A stretch of 64,000 nucleotides of DNA from Pseudorasbora parva (GCF_024679245.1 NC_090177.1:51677478-51741477), one strand, 5' to 3'. Shown: positions 9,863-21,474, counted from the first letter of the stretch. Made by a program: numbers and translations. Notes: generated from the sequence alone by a model not told the origin.

Positions 9863-11350
9863 TCAGGACTTCTTAGCCGAGGCCTTCCTAACGATAAGGA
9901 CGGTCCTCAGATCCGTCCTACCGCGGGAAGGCCCCGGCTGAGCGCATCGCCCGGACCCCCATTCTCTCTGCGGGGGGGCCCGAGCGGCCACGCTCTGTTT
10001 TTGCTGCGCTCGATGCGCTACGGAGGAGCACGTACTCGGCTGGGGCTGCCCCCGCCCGGCAGCCCCTGGGGGATACGATTTTCGGGGGAAAAATTTCTGA
10101 AAAGCTGCAGCCTGCCTTCTGGCCTCTTGGTAACGGTCGACGACTGTTGTTACTGCATCACCAAACAGACCAGAAGGCGAGACGGGTGCGTCCATTAGGA
10201 ATCTTTTATCCCTCTCTTTTATATCAGAGAGGTTCAACCATAAATGTCTCTCCGTGGCCACCAGGGCTGCCATAGAGCGGCCGATGGATTTGGCTTTTGT
10301 CTCACTGGTGGCACGAAGAGACAAATCTGCCGCCCGTCTAATTTCAGCTATTGTCTCTCTCCCCACTTCTTCAGTTTCCTCATTTATATCCCCCAATAAA
10401 TCAGCCTGATATGCTTGCAGGACGGCCACCGTATGTAAACAGGCGGCCGCCTGCCCTGCTGCCGAGTAAGCCCTGCCCACCAGCGCTGATGTCGTTCTTA
10501 CGGGCTTGGTGGGCAGCTGCGGGGCTTGCAGCGACGATGCTGACACGGGGGAGAGATAGCTCGCGAGCATCTCTTCCACCCGCGGCATCGCCGCATAACC
10601 ATGAGCCTTCAACCCGTTTATATTTGAATATTCGGATGTCGACGGGTTGAAAACTCTGGCAGATGCTGGTCGAGCCCAGGACCTCGACACCTCGGTTTGG
10701 AGGTCCGGGAAGAATGGCAAGCCCCGCCTAGGAGGTTGTGAATATGAGGGCAGAAATCTCTCATCTAGCCTACTTTGTTGTTTATGTGTTTCATACTGCT
10801 CGGCCGGCCAGTCTAAGGTTAATCTGGCAACGGCGCGAGTAACAACCTCCATAAGCTCTTCCTGTGCGTGTTTGTGTAGTGGTGGAAGTAAATCGTCAGT
10901 TTCACTTATGCTTACAACATCCAGTTCCTCGGAACTGGAGTGCTGCAGCTGATCTTGTGCCTCAGCGCGAGCGGAAGAAACCGCACAGCGTGCTTCCAAC
11001 TCGCGAGCTGAGGCTTGAGATCCAGCGGGTAAGGGCAGAGATAGGGGATCACCTGTCTCTAACCCCGCCACCAGATCTAACTGCGATCCCCAGGACGTGA
11101 GCCTTCGCTGCGCTTCGGCAACAGCGGGACCCGTGCCCTGAGGACCGCGAGCCAAAGCACTCTCCTCGAAGAGTGCCCGGCGTGATCTCAGTGTTTGCAT
11201 TGGGAGACTCTCACAATGCTCACAGCCAACCCCCTCGAGAGCTGACTGGGCATGCTCAAGCCCCAAACACATTACACACAGGTCGTGTGTATCCCCACCC
11301 ATGATGTAACGAGGGCAGGGAGTAACACATCGCCTAAACTGACTAGACAT
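9863..11350 (-). CDS. DIRS-B gag-like protein, intact
   Basis: This is a continuous 495-residue frame from the Met of MSSQFRRCVTPC. The frame is open 54 bases further upstream, but the upstream part is unlike the DIRS-A gag start. A Cys/His array sits at C8, C12, H22, C25, C28, H33, C43, C46, the same spacing as DIRS-A. The middle (FFPDLQTEVSRSWARP, LVGRAYSAAGQAAACLHTVA, ERHLWLNLSDIKERDK) aligns by eye with DIRS-A gag blocks, and the C-terminus is basic. Likely role: particle protein binding the element RNA. The TATA-like and CRE-like motifs of the right terminal repeat lie 107-134 bases upstream. Confidence 0.8.
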   Translation of the reverse strand: MSSQFRRCVTPCPRYIMGGDTHDLCVMCLGLEHAQSALEGVGCEHCESLPMQTLRSRRALFEESALARGPQGTGPAVAEAQRRLTSWGSQLDLVAGLETGDPLSLPLPAGSQASARELEARCAVSSARAEAQDQLQHSSSEELDVVSISETDDLLPPLHKHAQEELMEVVTRAVARLTLDWPAEQYETHKQQSRLDERFLPSYSQPPRRGLPFFPDLQTEVSRSWARPASARVFNPSTSEYSNINGLKAHGYAAMPRVEEMLASYLSPVSASSLQAPQLPTKPVRTTSALVGRAYSAAGQAAACLHTVAVLQAYQADLLGDINEETEEVGRETIAEIRRAADLSLRATSETKAKSIGRSMAALVATERHLWLNLSDIKERDKRFLMDAPVSPSGLFGDAVTTVVDRYQEARRQAAAFQKFFPRKSYPPGAAGRGQPQPSTCSSVAHRAQQKQSVAARAPPQREWGSGRCAQPGPSRGRTDLRTVLIVRKASAKKS

Positions 11351-11425
11351 TCTCTTTTCTCTTTTTTTTTGACACACACACAATAAATGGACATACAATA
11401 TCACAGAGAGGGCTTTGTGAAGGCA

Positions 11426-11601
11426 CAGAAGCTAGTGACTGTTTGGTCCGGGTATGCTTTATAGCTTCCTTGTCGATGACGTCACCCGCCCGTGACGTAT
11501 CTTCCCGCTATTGGACTGATTACACAAGTGCTTCATGACATGGCACACAGAGGCGTCCCCTAGCGTTTCAACGCAGCTCGAAGTTCCCTTGAGATAGGGA
11601 A
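11426..11601 (-). repeat. Right terminal repeat (5' end) of DIRS-B
   Basis: This inverted copy of 6312-6488 is upstream of gag. The CRE-like TGACGTCA at 11477-11484 and the TATA-like motif (plus strand CTTTATA, 11457-11463) face gag. Confidence 0.9.
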
Positions 11602-12060
11602 TTTTAAATTAAAATATATCCAAACAGAAAACAATTATTTTACATGGTAAAAATACTTCACAATATTACAGTTTTGGCTGTATTTTGGACCAAATAAATG
11701 CTGCCTTGTTAAGCAGAATAACTTCTGTGGAAAACATTAGAAAATCTAAACTTTTGAACGGTAGTGTATGCTTGGGTTTACACATGGAAACAACACAGAG
11801 CAGTGGTTTAAAAAAACAGAGAGACATTCATGGTAAACGGGGACAGTGCAAGATGAACAAAAAACAAAACAAAACAAAAAAACAAGCGATTAAATAATAA
11901 TAATAATAAATAAATAAAAGGAAAACTAATAATAATAAGATTTTCACATTACATTTTAAATGTTACATTTTTATTTAGTTTAGACAATACAATTGTTTCT
12001 TATGCAGACTGAAGCAAAAACACGACCTCTCTCCCCGATGGCTAAATCATCAATGAGAAC
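11602..12060 (+). other. AT-rich spacer with an old dispersed repeat
   Basis: No gene is seen. 11660-11780 (tacttcacaatattacag, then GAACGGTAGTGTAT) resembles the tail of a repeat common in cyprinid genomes, by memory only. 11870-11935 is A-rich with ATA runs. 12004-12060 starts an older repeat interrupted by the next element. Confidence 0.4.
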
Positions 12061-12767
12061 TAGTGATGTCCGGTTCGCGAACGAATCGTTCTTTTTAACC
12101 GGATCTTTATAGTGAACCGGTCGAACCAGTTCACCAAATCGAACTGAATCGTTCTAAACGGTTCGCGTCTCAAATCAGCGCTGATCCCACAAGTTACTGT
12201 AGTTATTAACTTTCTGCCATCAGTGACAGTCTCTCAAACTAGAAATAAACTAATATCTTGAAGTAGATGCTGTAACTCCAATCGTTAGCTGAAGTGAGAC
12301 ATGTTTCGCTGAGAGATCTGATGAACTCACGAGCAGCTGATACTGAGCATGCGCGTGTAACCGAACGTACCGGTTGTCGGATCCTCGGATCAGCAGTACA
12401 GACTCAAAACCCGTTTCTGTCGGACACGTTCGATACGGAGAACCGATGAGCCGATGAGCTGCGCATGCGTGTTATTTGTTCAGAGGAACGAAATGCAGGT
12501 TAAGTGTATAAAACTAATCACGTTTGGAAACATCATAACAAAGCTGTCTCATCAGTGTATTATTTTAAAGTTTTGGAAACAATGGATTGTAAAACGGTCA
12601 AATTAAACATTTATTTGTTTTATCAATAATGCAGGATATTTTCAGGAACGGCTTTTATCTTATTTAATTTCTAAGTCGATACAGATTTTAAAATAGATGT
12701 AATCAAAACAGTAGGTTTGATATAGACTATTCAGCTTGCAGCAGTTCGCAGCTCAGCACCCTGTGCT

Positions 12768-12861
<94 letters not shown>

Positions 12862-12960
12862 TGGTCTATGTGGTTTACAGGGACTCTCCATAGGCGTAAT
12901 GGTTTTTATACAGTACAAACCGTATTTTCTATCCCCTTACACTGCCCCTAAACCTACCAA

Positions 12961-13001
<41 letters not shown>

Positions 13002-13185
13002 CCCTAAACCTACCCATCACAGGAAACATTCTGCATTTTTACTTTCTCAAAAAAACATCATTTAGTATGTTTTTAAGGCCGTTTGAATTATGAGGACATT
13101 TGATATGTCCTCATAAACCACATTTATAGTGTAATACCAGTGTAATACCCATGTAGTTATACAAATTCGTGTCCTCATAAACAGG

Positions 13186-13244
<59 letters not shown>

Positions 13245-13880
13245 ATACAGCGGTTCTCGAGTCAGATCGACCGGTTGCAACGGATCACCAGTACAGAATC
13301 AAGAACCGTTTCTATCGGACACGTTCGATCTTTCGGACATGTTCGATTCTGAGAACCGGTGAGCTGAGATACTGAGCATGCGTGAGAGCGTCGTAACCGA
13401 ACTGTTTCTCTCGGACTGGGACAGCTGATGCTGATAATACATGAGCCCGGGTGAACTGAGGATTTGTGTAAGTAGGCCTATTATGTCAATGTATGTTTAT
13501 TTAATCCGTGTAAAACATCAGTGTTTGCACGACAGTGACAGTCTCAAACTAGAAATAAAACGAATATCTTGAAGTAGATGCTGGAACAATCGATTCAGTT
13601 CGATTTGGTGAACTGTATTTAGTGCTGTTGCAAAACATAAATGAAAAAATGTTTCCAAGATGATGATGATGTCAATTATAATTATTACTATACTAAGTTT
13701 TGATTACAAATACTTTATATGGATGTGTTTGAATGTATTTTCATCCGCCGGGATGATAGAAATGACGTCATTACGTAAAGACGTAAAAGAACCGGTGATC
13801 CGTTTTTTTTTAACCGGATCATTGAAACGAACTGTCCGAAAGAACCGGTTCGCGGAAAAGAACCGAACTTCCCATCACTA
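12061..13880. mobile_element. hAT-type non-autonomous element (hAT-1)
   Basis: The ends are TAGTGATG and CATCACTA, flanked by the 8-bp duplication ATGAGAAC (12053-12060 and 13881-13888). That is diagnostic for hAT transposition. Subterminal blocks near 12070-12130 and 13790-13870 are inverted AACCGGTTC/GAACCGG-rich repeats. There is no transposase. The body holds three CA/AC microsatellites and a segment (12857-13190) that looks like another dispersed repeat. Confidence 0.85.
12771..12858 (+). repeat. (CA)n microsatellite, about 44 units
   Basis: This is a perfect dinucleotide run inside hAT-1. Further AC runs lie at 12962-12998 and 13187-13242. Long open frames across them are artefacts. 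Confidence 0.98.
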
Positions 13881-14045
13881 ATGAGAACTGGAGCTGTGTG
13901 TGAAGCCACACCCAGTCTCCGCCCCTAACACTCGCCCTCAGCACTGAAGATTGCACCCCAGTCCATACAGAGGTGATTAGACAAAACAACAGTTTTTACA
14001 CAGGCTGAAGCAAAACGCGACCTCTCTCCCCTGATGACTAATCAC

Positions 14046-16249
14046 CAGAGGTGTGGACTCGAGTCATGTGACTTGGAATCGAGTCAGACTCGAGTCATGA
14101 ATTTGATGACTTTGGACTCGACTCGACAAAATGTACAAAGACTTGCAACTCGACTTGGACTTTAACATCAATGACTTGTGACTTCACTTGGACTTGAGCC
14201 TCATGACTCGAGAAGACTTGCTACTTTTTGGCCATTTTTCTTTCACACGGCCGCGCTGCTCTCAGAGAAAAAAAGCTGCACCTGTATGCATGCAGATAGC
14301 ACGTGCGCTGCCAGCACATCCAATCACTGTAGTCCCACGTTGGTTTGATTCGACAGTATCCATAGCTACCAAGTCCGCGTATAACACGTGACTTATTTGG
14401 GCTTCTTTTTTTGGTAAGTCGTCAAAAAATCTCGAGTTGCGGGTCGCGGTTTTTTGGGCTTATTTGAAAAAATGTGGTTGCTTGTTAGGAACATATGACA
14501 AGCAACTTCGTTTCTTTACATTTATGGTCGCTGTTTTGTCCAAATACATTGCCTGACACTGTCTTCTCACAGCTAATAGCCATAGTGCAACGATACAAGT
14601 GCTGTATTCATTCGTCCTCATACATCCCGCCTCCTTCCCCTCTTTGAAGAAAAATTGCGTTCAACGTGCAGGCATGTGATGTGATGTTATAAATGTAATG
14701 ATAGTTCGTAGACGTAAATAGACGAATACATTTTTTTTTTTTTTTTTACAAACAATGCAACCAGCAAAGATATACAGAGATGGAGAGGAAACAGGGAGGT
14801 AAGCCACCTAATTTAATCTTAAAAATATGTTTTATAATGTAGGCTATTTATTATGACTATTATTATTTGGCTATTTTAAAAATAAAAATAAATAATAATA
14901 AAAAGTATAGGCTGCTAATAATAACAGTAGGTATGGTTCGAATGTATATTATTATAAACATGTCTCTATATTGCAGCGCTCTGTGTTTTCCTGTGCACCA
15001 ACTCCCAATCATAGACTGTAAAAAAGTGCATAATAATCCTAAATAGTAGCTGTGTGACATTAGTAATTTTCAATACTATTTTGAGCAGATTGCACATTGA
15101 GATGCAGGGCTTATCCTTTTTACGGTTTATAGTGTGCATGTTCACCACTGCTCCTTATATGTGTGCAATAACTCCGACTGGAGTTACCATAATCCTTCAC
15201 GTCACTTTTCTCTTTTTCCATCTCCAAACCTCTTCTGTGTCTTTATTGCAACTTGAAGAATTTAGTAAAATCCCATCTGTATTTGCATTTTAAACTCCAC
15301 GAGATTTCAATTTAAAATGTTGCAATGTCATTTATTGATAAATTATTGATCATAAATTATACTGATGATAATAAATAATATAATAATATTGGGTTTGTTT
15401 TGGGCCCCCCACCCCTCTGTGTATTCTTCATACCTGAGAAGAATATGAAACAGATGTCAGAAAATCCCTTATAGCCTCACGCTGTATTTGAAACTACTCT
15501 TTACTCATATCAGTGTTGTTATGTTAATATTCATTGTCTATTATACACTACGGTAGATGATAATATTTCAGTTTCAGTGTATGCAATATTAAGAATATTT
15601 TCACTGCTTCAAAAGTCATAAGAAAGCCCTTTCCCTCGAGAAACTGAAGTCATATGCTTTATAGCATTGGTTTTCAAAGTGGGGACAGGGACCCCTGGGT
15701 GCCGCGAGGGGATGCTAGGGGGGCCATGGCAAGCTGGCATAAAAAGTATAGCAAAACAAAATTTAATAAATTCAATTATTAAAGTAAACCAAATTAAACC
15801 AAAAATAAGCTAAACAATATTCCCATAATGTTTCCATAATGCCCTAAGTTTAGGCTAAAAGGACCCATATCTATTTGAAAGTTGAACTGTTTTGCCATAT
15901 GAGGTCAACACAATACAGGACTGAAGCCGCTGTGCATTGTTCTAGTGTTTCTGTTTTTTTTTTTTTTTTTACTGTATTTGCTTAATGTCATTGTATAAAA
16001 AGAGGTTTAAATAAATACAAATCTTACAGACATACATAATTTGTATAATTTTTATTTTTGTGGTAAGATGACTTGAAGTGACTCGAAACTAAAATGGTAG
16101 GACTTGGACTCGACTTGAGACTTGTTGGCTTTGACTTCTGACTCGACTCGAGACTTGACTCATCTTTGACTCGACTTGACTCGGGACTCGAGGGCAAAGA
16201 CTTGAGACTTACTTGTGACTTGCATAACAATGACTTTGTCCCACCTCTG
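14046..16249. mobile_element. hAT-type non-autonomous element (hAT-2) with GACTCGAGTC-rich ends
   Basis: It starts CAGAGGTG and ends CACCTCTG, with the 8-bp duplication CTAATCAC on both sides (14038-14045, 16250-16257). The TIR is of the Ac/Tol2 kind. The subterminal zones 14060-14215 and 16070-16225 are dense with variants of ACTCGAGTC and GACTTG in opposite orientation, as expected for clustered transposase-binding sites. There is no transposase ORF. A fragment at 15664-15745 (TTTTCAAAGTGGGGAC, then GGGACCCCTGGG) looks like the end of a different hAT. Confidence 0.85.
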
Positions 16250-16369
16250 CTAATCACTAATGTGATTGATACCAATCTTTATTTTAAAAGCCACGTTTCT
16301 AGCATCTGTAAAACCGCATTCTAACATTTTAAAAATACATCAGAATTATGGCACATGCTTTCAATGCAA

Positions 16370-17252
16370 AATGCTGAACAGTCAGCTCTTAACGCATTAT
16401 ACTCCATCACGTCGATTGCGGTCTCTAAACTCTGGCCAGTTGATAATACCTAGAATATCTAAATCACCTGCAGGCGGTCGATCCTTTTCCTAGTTAGCTC
16501 CTAAACTGTGGAATAGTCTTCCTAGCATTGTTCGGGAAGCAGACACACTCTGTCAGTTTAAATCTAGACTAAAAACACATCTCTTTACTATGGCACACAC
16601 ACAGAACATTATTAACTCTCATTATTCAGATCAATTGACTGATTGTTCGGCTGCATTAACTAGGTCAGCCGGAACCGGGAACACTTCCCATAACACCTGA
16701 TGTACTCTCTGTGTTTATCCCACTGCAGTCTGGATATGACCAGGGCATCCTGGAGTGTCTGCTGAGATGTATTCATTAAACTCTCCCTGTAAATGCGGCA
16801 TCGACACAACATCCATAATAAACCTGTCTCCGGCACGACGAATCCAATCTTCCAAATAATCTTATGAATATATTGATCTAATGTGACATCTGACCTATAA
16901 TATTGCCAGAATCATAATCATACACCATACGGCCAGAGGAGAACTGGCACCCCGACTGAGGTTTTTTTCTCCATTCTGGCCCTGAAGGAGTTTTGGTTCC
17001 TTGCCTCCGTCACCTTTGGCTTTTGGCTTGCTCAGTTGGGGACAATTAAATTTCAACTATGTTGCTGATCTGCTTGCATTGACACTATATGATAATTGAA
17101 ATCAGCCAATGATATTACCATTTTCTCCAGAGCGCCTGTACCACTGAATCAAATTCCATTGCAATATTTTTCTGTTACCACTGTGAAGCTGCTTTGAAAA
17201 AAATTGCATTGTGAAAAGAGTTATATAAATAAAGGTAACTTGAGTTGACTTG
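16370..17252 (+). mobile_element. 5'-truncated LINE (L2-like) 3' end
   Basis: Conceptual translation near 16370-16600 reads YTPSRRLRSLNSGQL, then LAPKLWNSLPSIVREADT and FKSRLKTHLF with one stop. This is the typical C-terminal end of ORF2 in L2/CR1-type LINEs. The 3' UTR ends in ATATAAATAAAGG and a short TTGACT-like microsatellite (17233-17255), as L2 elements do. It is a degenerate, 5'-truncated insertion. Confidence 0.65.
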
Positions 17253-17257
17253 ACTTC

Positions 17258-17438
17258 AGACAATTAGAATCTGGGTATTCTGTGAAAAATGTGCCCATTT
17301 GTGGTCTCGCTGACACATCCCACAATGTCCCAGAACCTCAGAATTGGTGTGTTTTTTGGCACACATGCTTCAGACACCGATTCCTCAGCAGGCATTCCTA
17401 TAGCATCAATATCATGACAGTGTCTCACTCCCCTCTTA
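17258..17438 (+). mobile_element. Relic of a DIRS terminus or internal complementary region
   Basis: 17400-17438, joined across two insertions to 18055-18071 and 21803-21830, reads CATGACAGTGTCTCACTC...GGGAACCGGGTTACATA|TGTAACCTGAGA. This parallels the DIRS-B internal complementary region at 6530-6595. The palindrome has been split by a Tc1 insertion at its central TA. The rest of this DIRS copy is not recognisable here. Confidence 0.55.
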
Positions 17439-18051
17439 GGCCGGGGACACACTGAAGCGTGCCGTGAGCGTCTCGGCTGCGTGGCGTGTCCGTTTTTATT
17501 TCGGCTCCCATGTTAACTACTTGTTAGAGCTTGCATACTGCCTGCGACACGCACAGCTTGCATGCTTCAAATAGAAGAGACGCCTATTTTTCACACGAGC
17601 GTGTTGGAAGCGTTTCTAGGCAAAATAGCATAGGAAAAGATGTTTATATGCCATTTTGACACGAATACATATTAATAAATGACATTTTCATGTTTGAAAG
17701 TCTGAAGGCTAACATAAATGCAGAGATAGGCCTAATTGTAATAATAAAAAACAACATAATTATCGATTTTGAAATATTAAACCTGTCAATACAGAACGAA
17801 ATGTCTGTAGACTATTTTGCCATCAATACCATAGATCTGTATGATCAATAGGCTACTGCCGATGTTGTCTCTGCTGTATCAATAGGCAATATATTTATAT
17901 TTAACATGAAGTATAGGGCTTCCCTGTACATTAATAGCAGCAGAGTCGCGTCAGACACACTTCTGGTGTGCAAAGGACAGAGAAAACGCCAGGCAGCCGC
18001 CCCACGGATGACACGCAGCAGAAACCCCACGCTTGCAGTGTGTCTCCGGCC
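17439..18051. mobile_element. PIF/Harbinger-like MITE
   Basis: The terminal inverted repeat GGCCGGGGACACACTG pairs with CAGTGTGTCTCCGGCC, and TTA is duplicated on both sides (17436-17438, 18052-18054). A 3-bp TWA duplication with GGCC ends fits Harbinger. It is 613 bp with no transposase. Confidence 0.75.
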
Positions 18052-19219
18052 TTAGGGAACCGGGTTACATACAGGTCCTTCTAAAATAATTAGCATATTG
18101 TGATAAAGTTCATTATTTTCCATAATGTTATGATAAAATATTTAACTGTCAAATATTTTAGATTCATTGCACACCAACTGAAATCTCTTTTATTGTTTTA
18201 ATGCTGATGATTTTGGCATACAGCTCATGAAAACCCCAAAAAATGAGCATATCATGAAGCGGTTCTCTAAACGAGCTATTAACCTAATCATCTGAATCAA
18301 CTAATGAACTCTAAACCTGCAAAAGATTCCTGAGGCTTTTAAAAACTCCCAGCCTGGTTCATTACTCAAAACCGCAATCATGGGTCAGACTGCCGACCTG
18401 ACTGCTGTCCAGAAGGCCATCATTGACACCCTCAAGCAAGAGGGGAAGACACAGAAAGACATTTCTGAACGAATAGGCTGTTCCCAGAGTGCTGTATCAA
18501 GGCACCTCAGTGGGAAGTCTATGGGAAGGAAAAAGTGTGGCAAAAAACGCTGCACAACGAGAAGAGGTGAGCGGACCCTGAGGAAGATTGTGGAGAAGGA
18601 CCGATTCCAGACCTTGGGGGACCTGCGGAAGCAGTGGACTGAGTCTGGAGGAGAAACATCCAGAGCCGCCGTGCACAGGCGTGAGCAGGAAATGGGCTAC
18701 AGGTGCCGCATTCCCCAGGTCAAGACACTTTTGGGCTACAGAGAAGCAGCTCTGGACTGGTGCTCAGGGGTCCAAAGTACTTTTTTTGGATGAAAGCAAG
18801 TTTTGCATGTCATTGGGAAATCAAGGTGCCAGAGTCTGGAGGAAGACTGGGGAGAAGGAAATGCCCAAATGCCTGAAGTCCAGTGTCAAGTCCCCACAGT
18901 CAGTGATGGTCTGGTGTGCCATGTCAGCTGCTGGTGTTGGTCCACTGTGTTTTATCAAGGGCAGGGTCAATGCAGCTCGCTATCAGGAGATTTTGGAGCA
19001 CTTCATGCTTCCATCTGCTGAAAAGCTTTATGGAGATGAAGATTTGGTTTTTCAGCACGACCTGGCACCTGCTCACAGTGCCAAAACCACTGGTAAATGG
19101 TTTACTGACCATGGTATTACTGTGCTCAACTCTCCTGACCTGAACCCCATAGAGAATCTGTGGGATATTGTGAAGAGAAAGTTGAGAGACGCGAGACCCA
19201 ACACTCTGGATGAGCTTAA

Positions 19220-20401
19220 CCCTTAAAGACAGAGACAGCCGCCCGTTGCTAAAAATAACTTTCATTTTCTAAAATGTCGAACTTTTAAACCGCTAATCCA
19301 ATCTGGATGCAGTCAACTGCACCATAAAGAGGAGAATCTCCACTTTCCATAGGTATAATATGTCTCGCGATTGATCATTCAGAGGCTCCGTAGTCAGCGT
19401 GGATGCGTCATCAAAATATGCAGCATTGATTTGTCCAGGAAACACACGTGGGTTGTTCCCCTGAGCCAAACAGAAATTATTATTTTTTATTAGTCCCACC
19501 CCCCTGTGCCAAGATTCGTTGAAACTCATCAACTCAACCAATAAACACAGTGTTTGGTCTTTTGAACCACGAATCACGTTTCTCTGAAAAATGAAAGTGG
19601 GTGTGAATTTGTGTGCATCATGAAACCAAACAGAAATAAACGCGTGCAAAGCGCTCTCTCTCAGAGCACAGCCAGTATATTTCTCTATTTGTATGTAGTT
19701 TGTGTTTTACACAATTTTCACTATTATATTTTCCTCAATTTGTGTTTGAGAAGATTATGTGCAGAGAAGTTGAAATGTCCGTTTATGAAAATAGCCGCCC
19801 ACGTGTAAAAGTGGCCTCAGTATATTTTATTTCACGGTTTGTCACAACTTGATGTATTGTTTGCGTTTGTTTTTCATGTTCAAATTATAATATATTTCTC
19901 TGAAAAAAAATGTTTGTTTCAGTGTTATCATATAACAATCTTTCTATTTACTTTATTACTTGAACTTTTTAGGACACATTGTCAGTCAATAAAATACACC
20001 TGTTTTCACTCAAAAACCTAGAAACGCCTAGAATAATGTTATAATAAATGGCTATAACTTGCTGAGGGATTGTTACATGTAGACAAAATTTAATCTGGAA
20101 GTGTAAAACAACGAAGTCTACATTTCTAAAGGAAAAAATCCAAACTTCATGATGTTCTGTTCGAGTTCACAGTAAAAGCATCACATTTTTGCTGCCATTT
20201 TTCTTGAAATTATATTAATTTAATCCGTTCTCAGAATAAATAAATGTTAAATTTGGACATCAAATGAGCTAGATGAAAACGTCAGGTTCTCCTGTTTAAA
20301 ATGATATATAGCACTTGATGCTAACTGCTAGAATGGGGGAGAAAAACAAAGAAAAGTAGAGGCACATCAGGCGCCCCAAAAATGTTCTAGGTCTTTAAGG
20401 G
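19220..20401. mobile_element. TTAA-flanked MITE (piggyBac-like) inside the Tc1 transposase
   Basis: The ends are CCCTTAAAGAC and GTCTTTAAGGG, with TTAA duplicated at 19216-19219 and 20402-20405. A TTAA target and CCC-starting TIRs fit piggyBac; Kolobok also uses TTAA. It is 1182 bp with no credible transposase. Removing it with one TTAA restores the transposase frame exactly, so the insertion is simple and datable relative to the host element. Confidence 0.8.
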
Positions 20402-20430
20402 TTAAGGCCGCTATCGAAGCCTCCTGGGCC

Positions 20431-21474
20431 TCCAGAACACCTCAGCAGTGCCAAAGGCTGATCGCCTCCAGAACACCTCAGCAGTGCCACAGGCTGATCG
20501 CCTCCAGAACACCTCAGCAGTGCCACAGGCTGATCGCCTCCAGAACACCTCAGCAGTGCCACAGGCTGATCGCCTCCAGAACACCTCAGCAGTGCCACAG
20601 GCTGATCGCCTCCAGAACACCTCAGCAGCGCCACAGGCTGATCGCCTCCAGAACACCTCAGCAGTGCCACAGGCTGATCGCCTCCAGAACACCTCAGCAG
20701 TGCCACAGGCTGATCGCCTCCAGAACACCTCAGCAGAGCCACAGGCTGATCGCCTCCAGAACACCTCAGCAGTGCCACAGGCTGATCGCCTCCAGAACAC
20801 CTCAGCAGTGCCACAGGCTGATCGCCTCCAGAACACCTCAGCAGTGCCACAGGCTGATCGCCTCCAGAACACCTCAGCAGTGCCACAGGCTGATCGCCTC
20901 CAGAACACCTCAGCAGTGGCACAGGCTGATCGCCTCCAGAACACCTCAGCAGTGCCACAGGCTGATCGCCTCCAGAACACCTCAGCAGTGCCAAAGGCTG
21001 ATCGCCTCCAGAACACCTCAGCAGTGCCACAGGCTGATCGCCTCCAGAACACCTCAGCAGCGCCACAGGCTGATCGCCTCCAGAACACCTCAGCAGAGCC
21101 ACAGGCTGATCGCCTCCAGAACACCTCAGCAGTGCCACAGGCTGATCGCCTCCAGAACACCTCAGCAGCGCCACAGGCTGATCGCCTCCAGAACACCTCA
21201 GCAGTGCCACAGGCTGATCGCCTCCAGAACACCTCAGCAGTGCCACAGGCTGATCGCCTCCAGAACACCTCAGCAGTGCCACAGGCTGATCGCCTCCAGA
21301 ACACCTCAGCAGTGCCACAGGCTGATCGCCTCCAGAACACCTCAGCAGCGCCACAGGCTGATCGCCTCCAGAACACCTCAGCAGCGCCACAGGCTGATCG
21401 CCTCCAGAACACCTCAGCAGTGCCACAGGCTGATCGCCTCCAGAACACCTCAGCAGTGCCACAGGCTGATCGCC
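20431..21474 (+). repeat. 36-bp minisatellite, 29 tandem copies, derived from transposase codons
   Basis: The period is exactly 36 bases (1044 = 29 x 36). In the transposase frame each unit codes for SRTPQQCHRLIA, with rare variants at one codon (TGC, CGC, AGC, TGG) and CAC/CAA. In an unexpanded Tc1 gene this segment exists once, bounded by two GCCTCC hexamers (WAS...IAS), which could have seeded slippage. There are no spacers, so it is not a CRISPR array. Several frames stay open only because the unit length is divisible by three. Confidence 0.97.

Larger units (their letters stand above)
6310..11601 (-). mobile_element. DIRS-type retrotransposon of a second family (DIRS-B), nearly complete
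   Basis: Inverted terminal repeats at 6312-6488 and 11426-11601 enclose gag, RT-RNase H and recombinase ORFs on the minus strand, with an internal complementary region at 6535-6640. The proteins share DIRS motifs with DIRS-A but are clearly diverged, so this is another family. Gag is intact, RT has at least two frameshifts and the recombinase at least one. Its 3' end abuts the 3' end of DIRS-A. Confidence 0.9.

Noticed and set aside
12736..13280. Short ORFs made of TH or CV dipeptide repeats
   Set aside because: They are translations of CA/AC microsatellites.
20431..21474. CRISPR array
   Set aside because: Repeats are directly adjacent with no unique spacers, and the context is a eukaryotic transposon.
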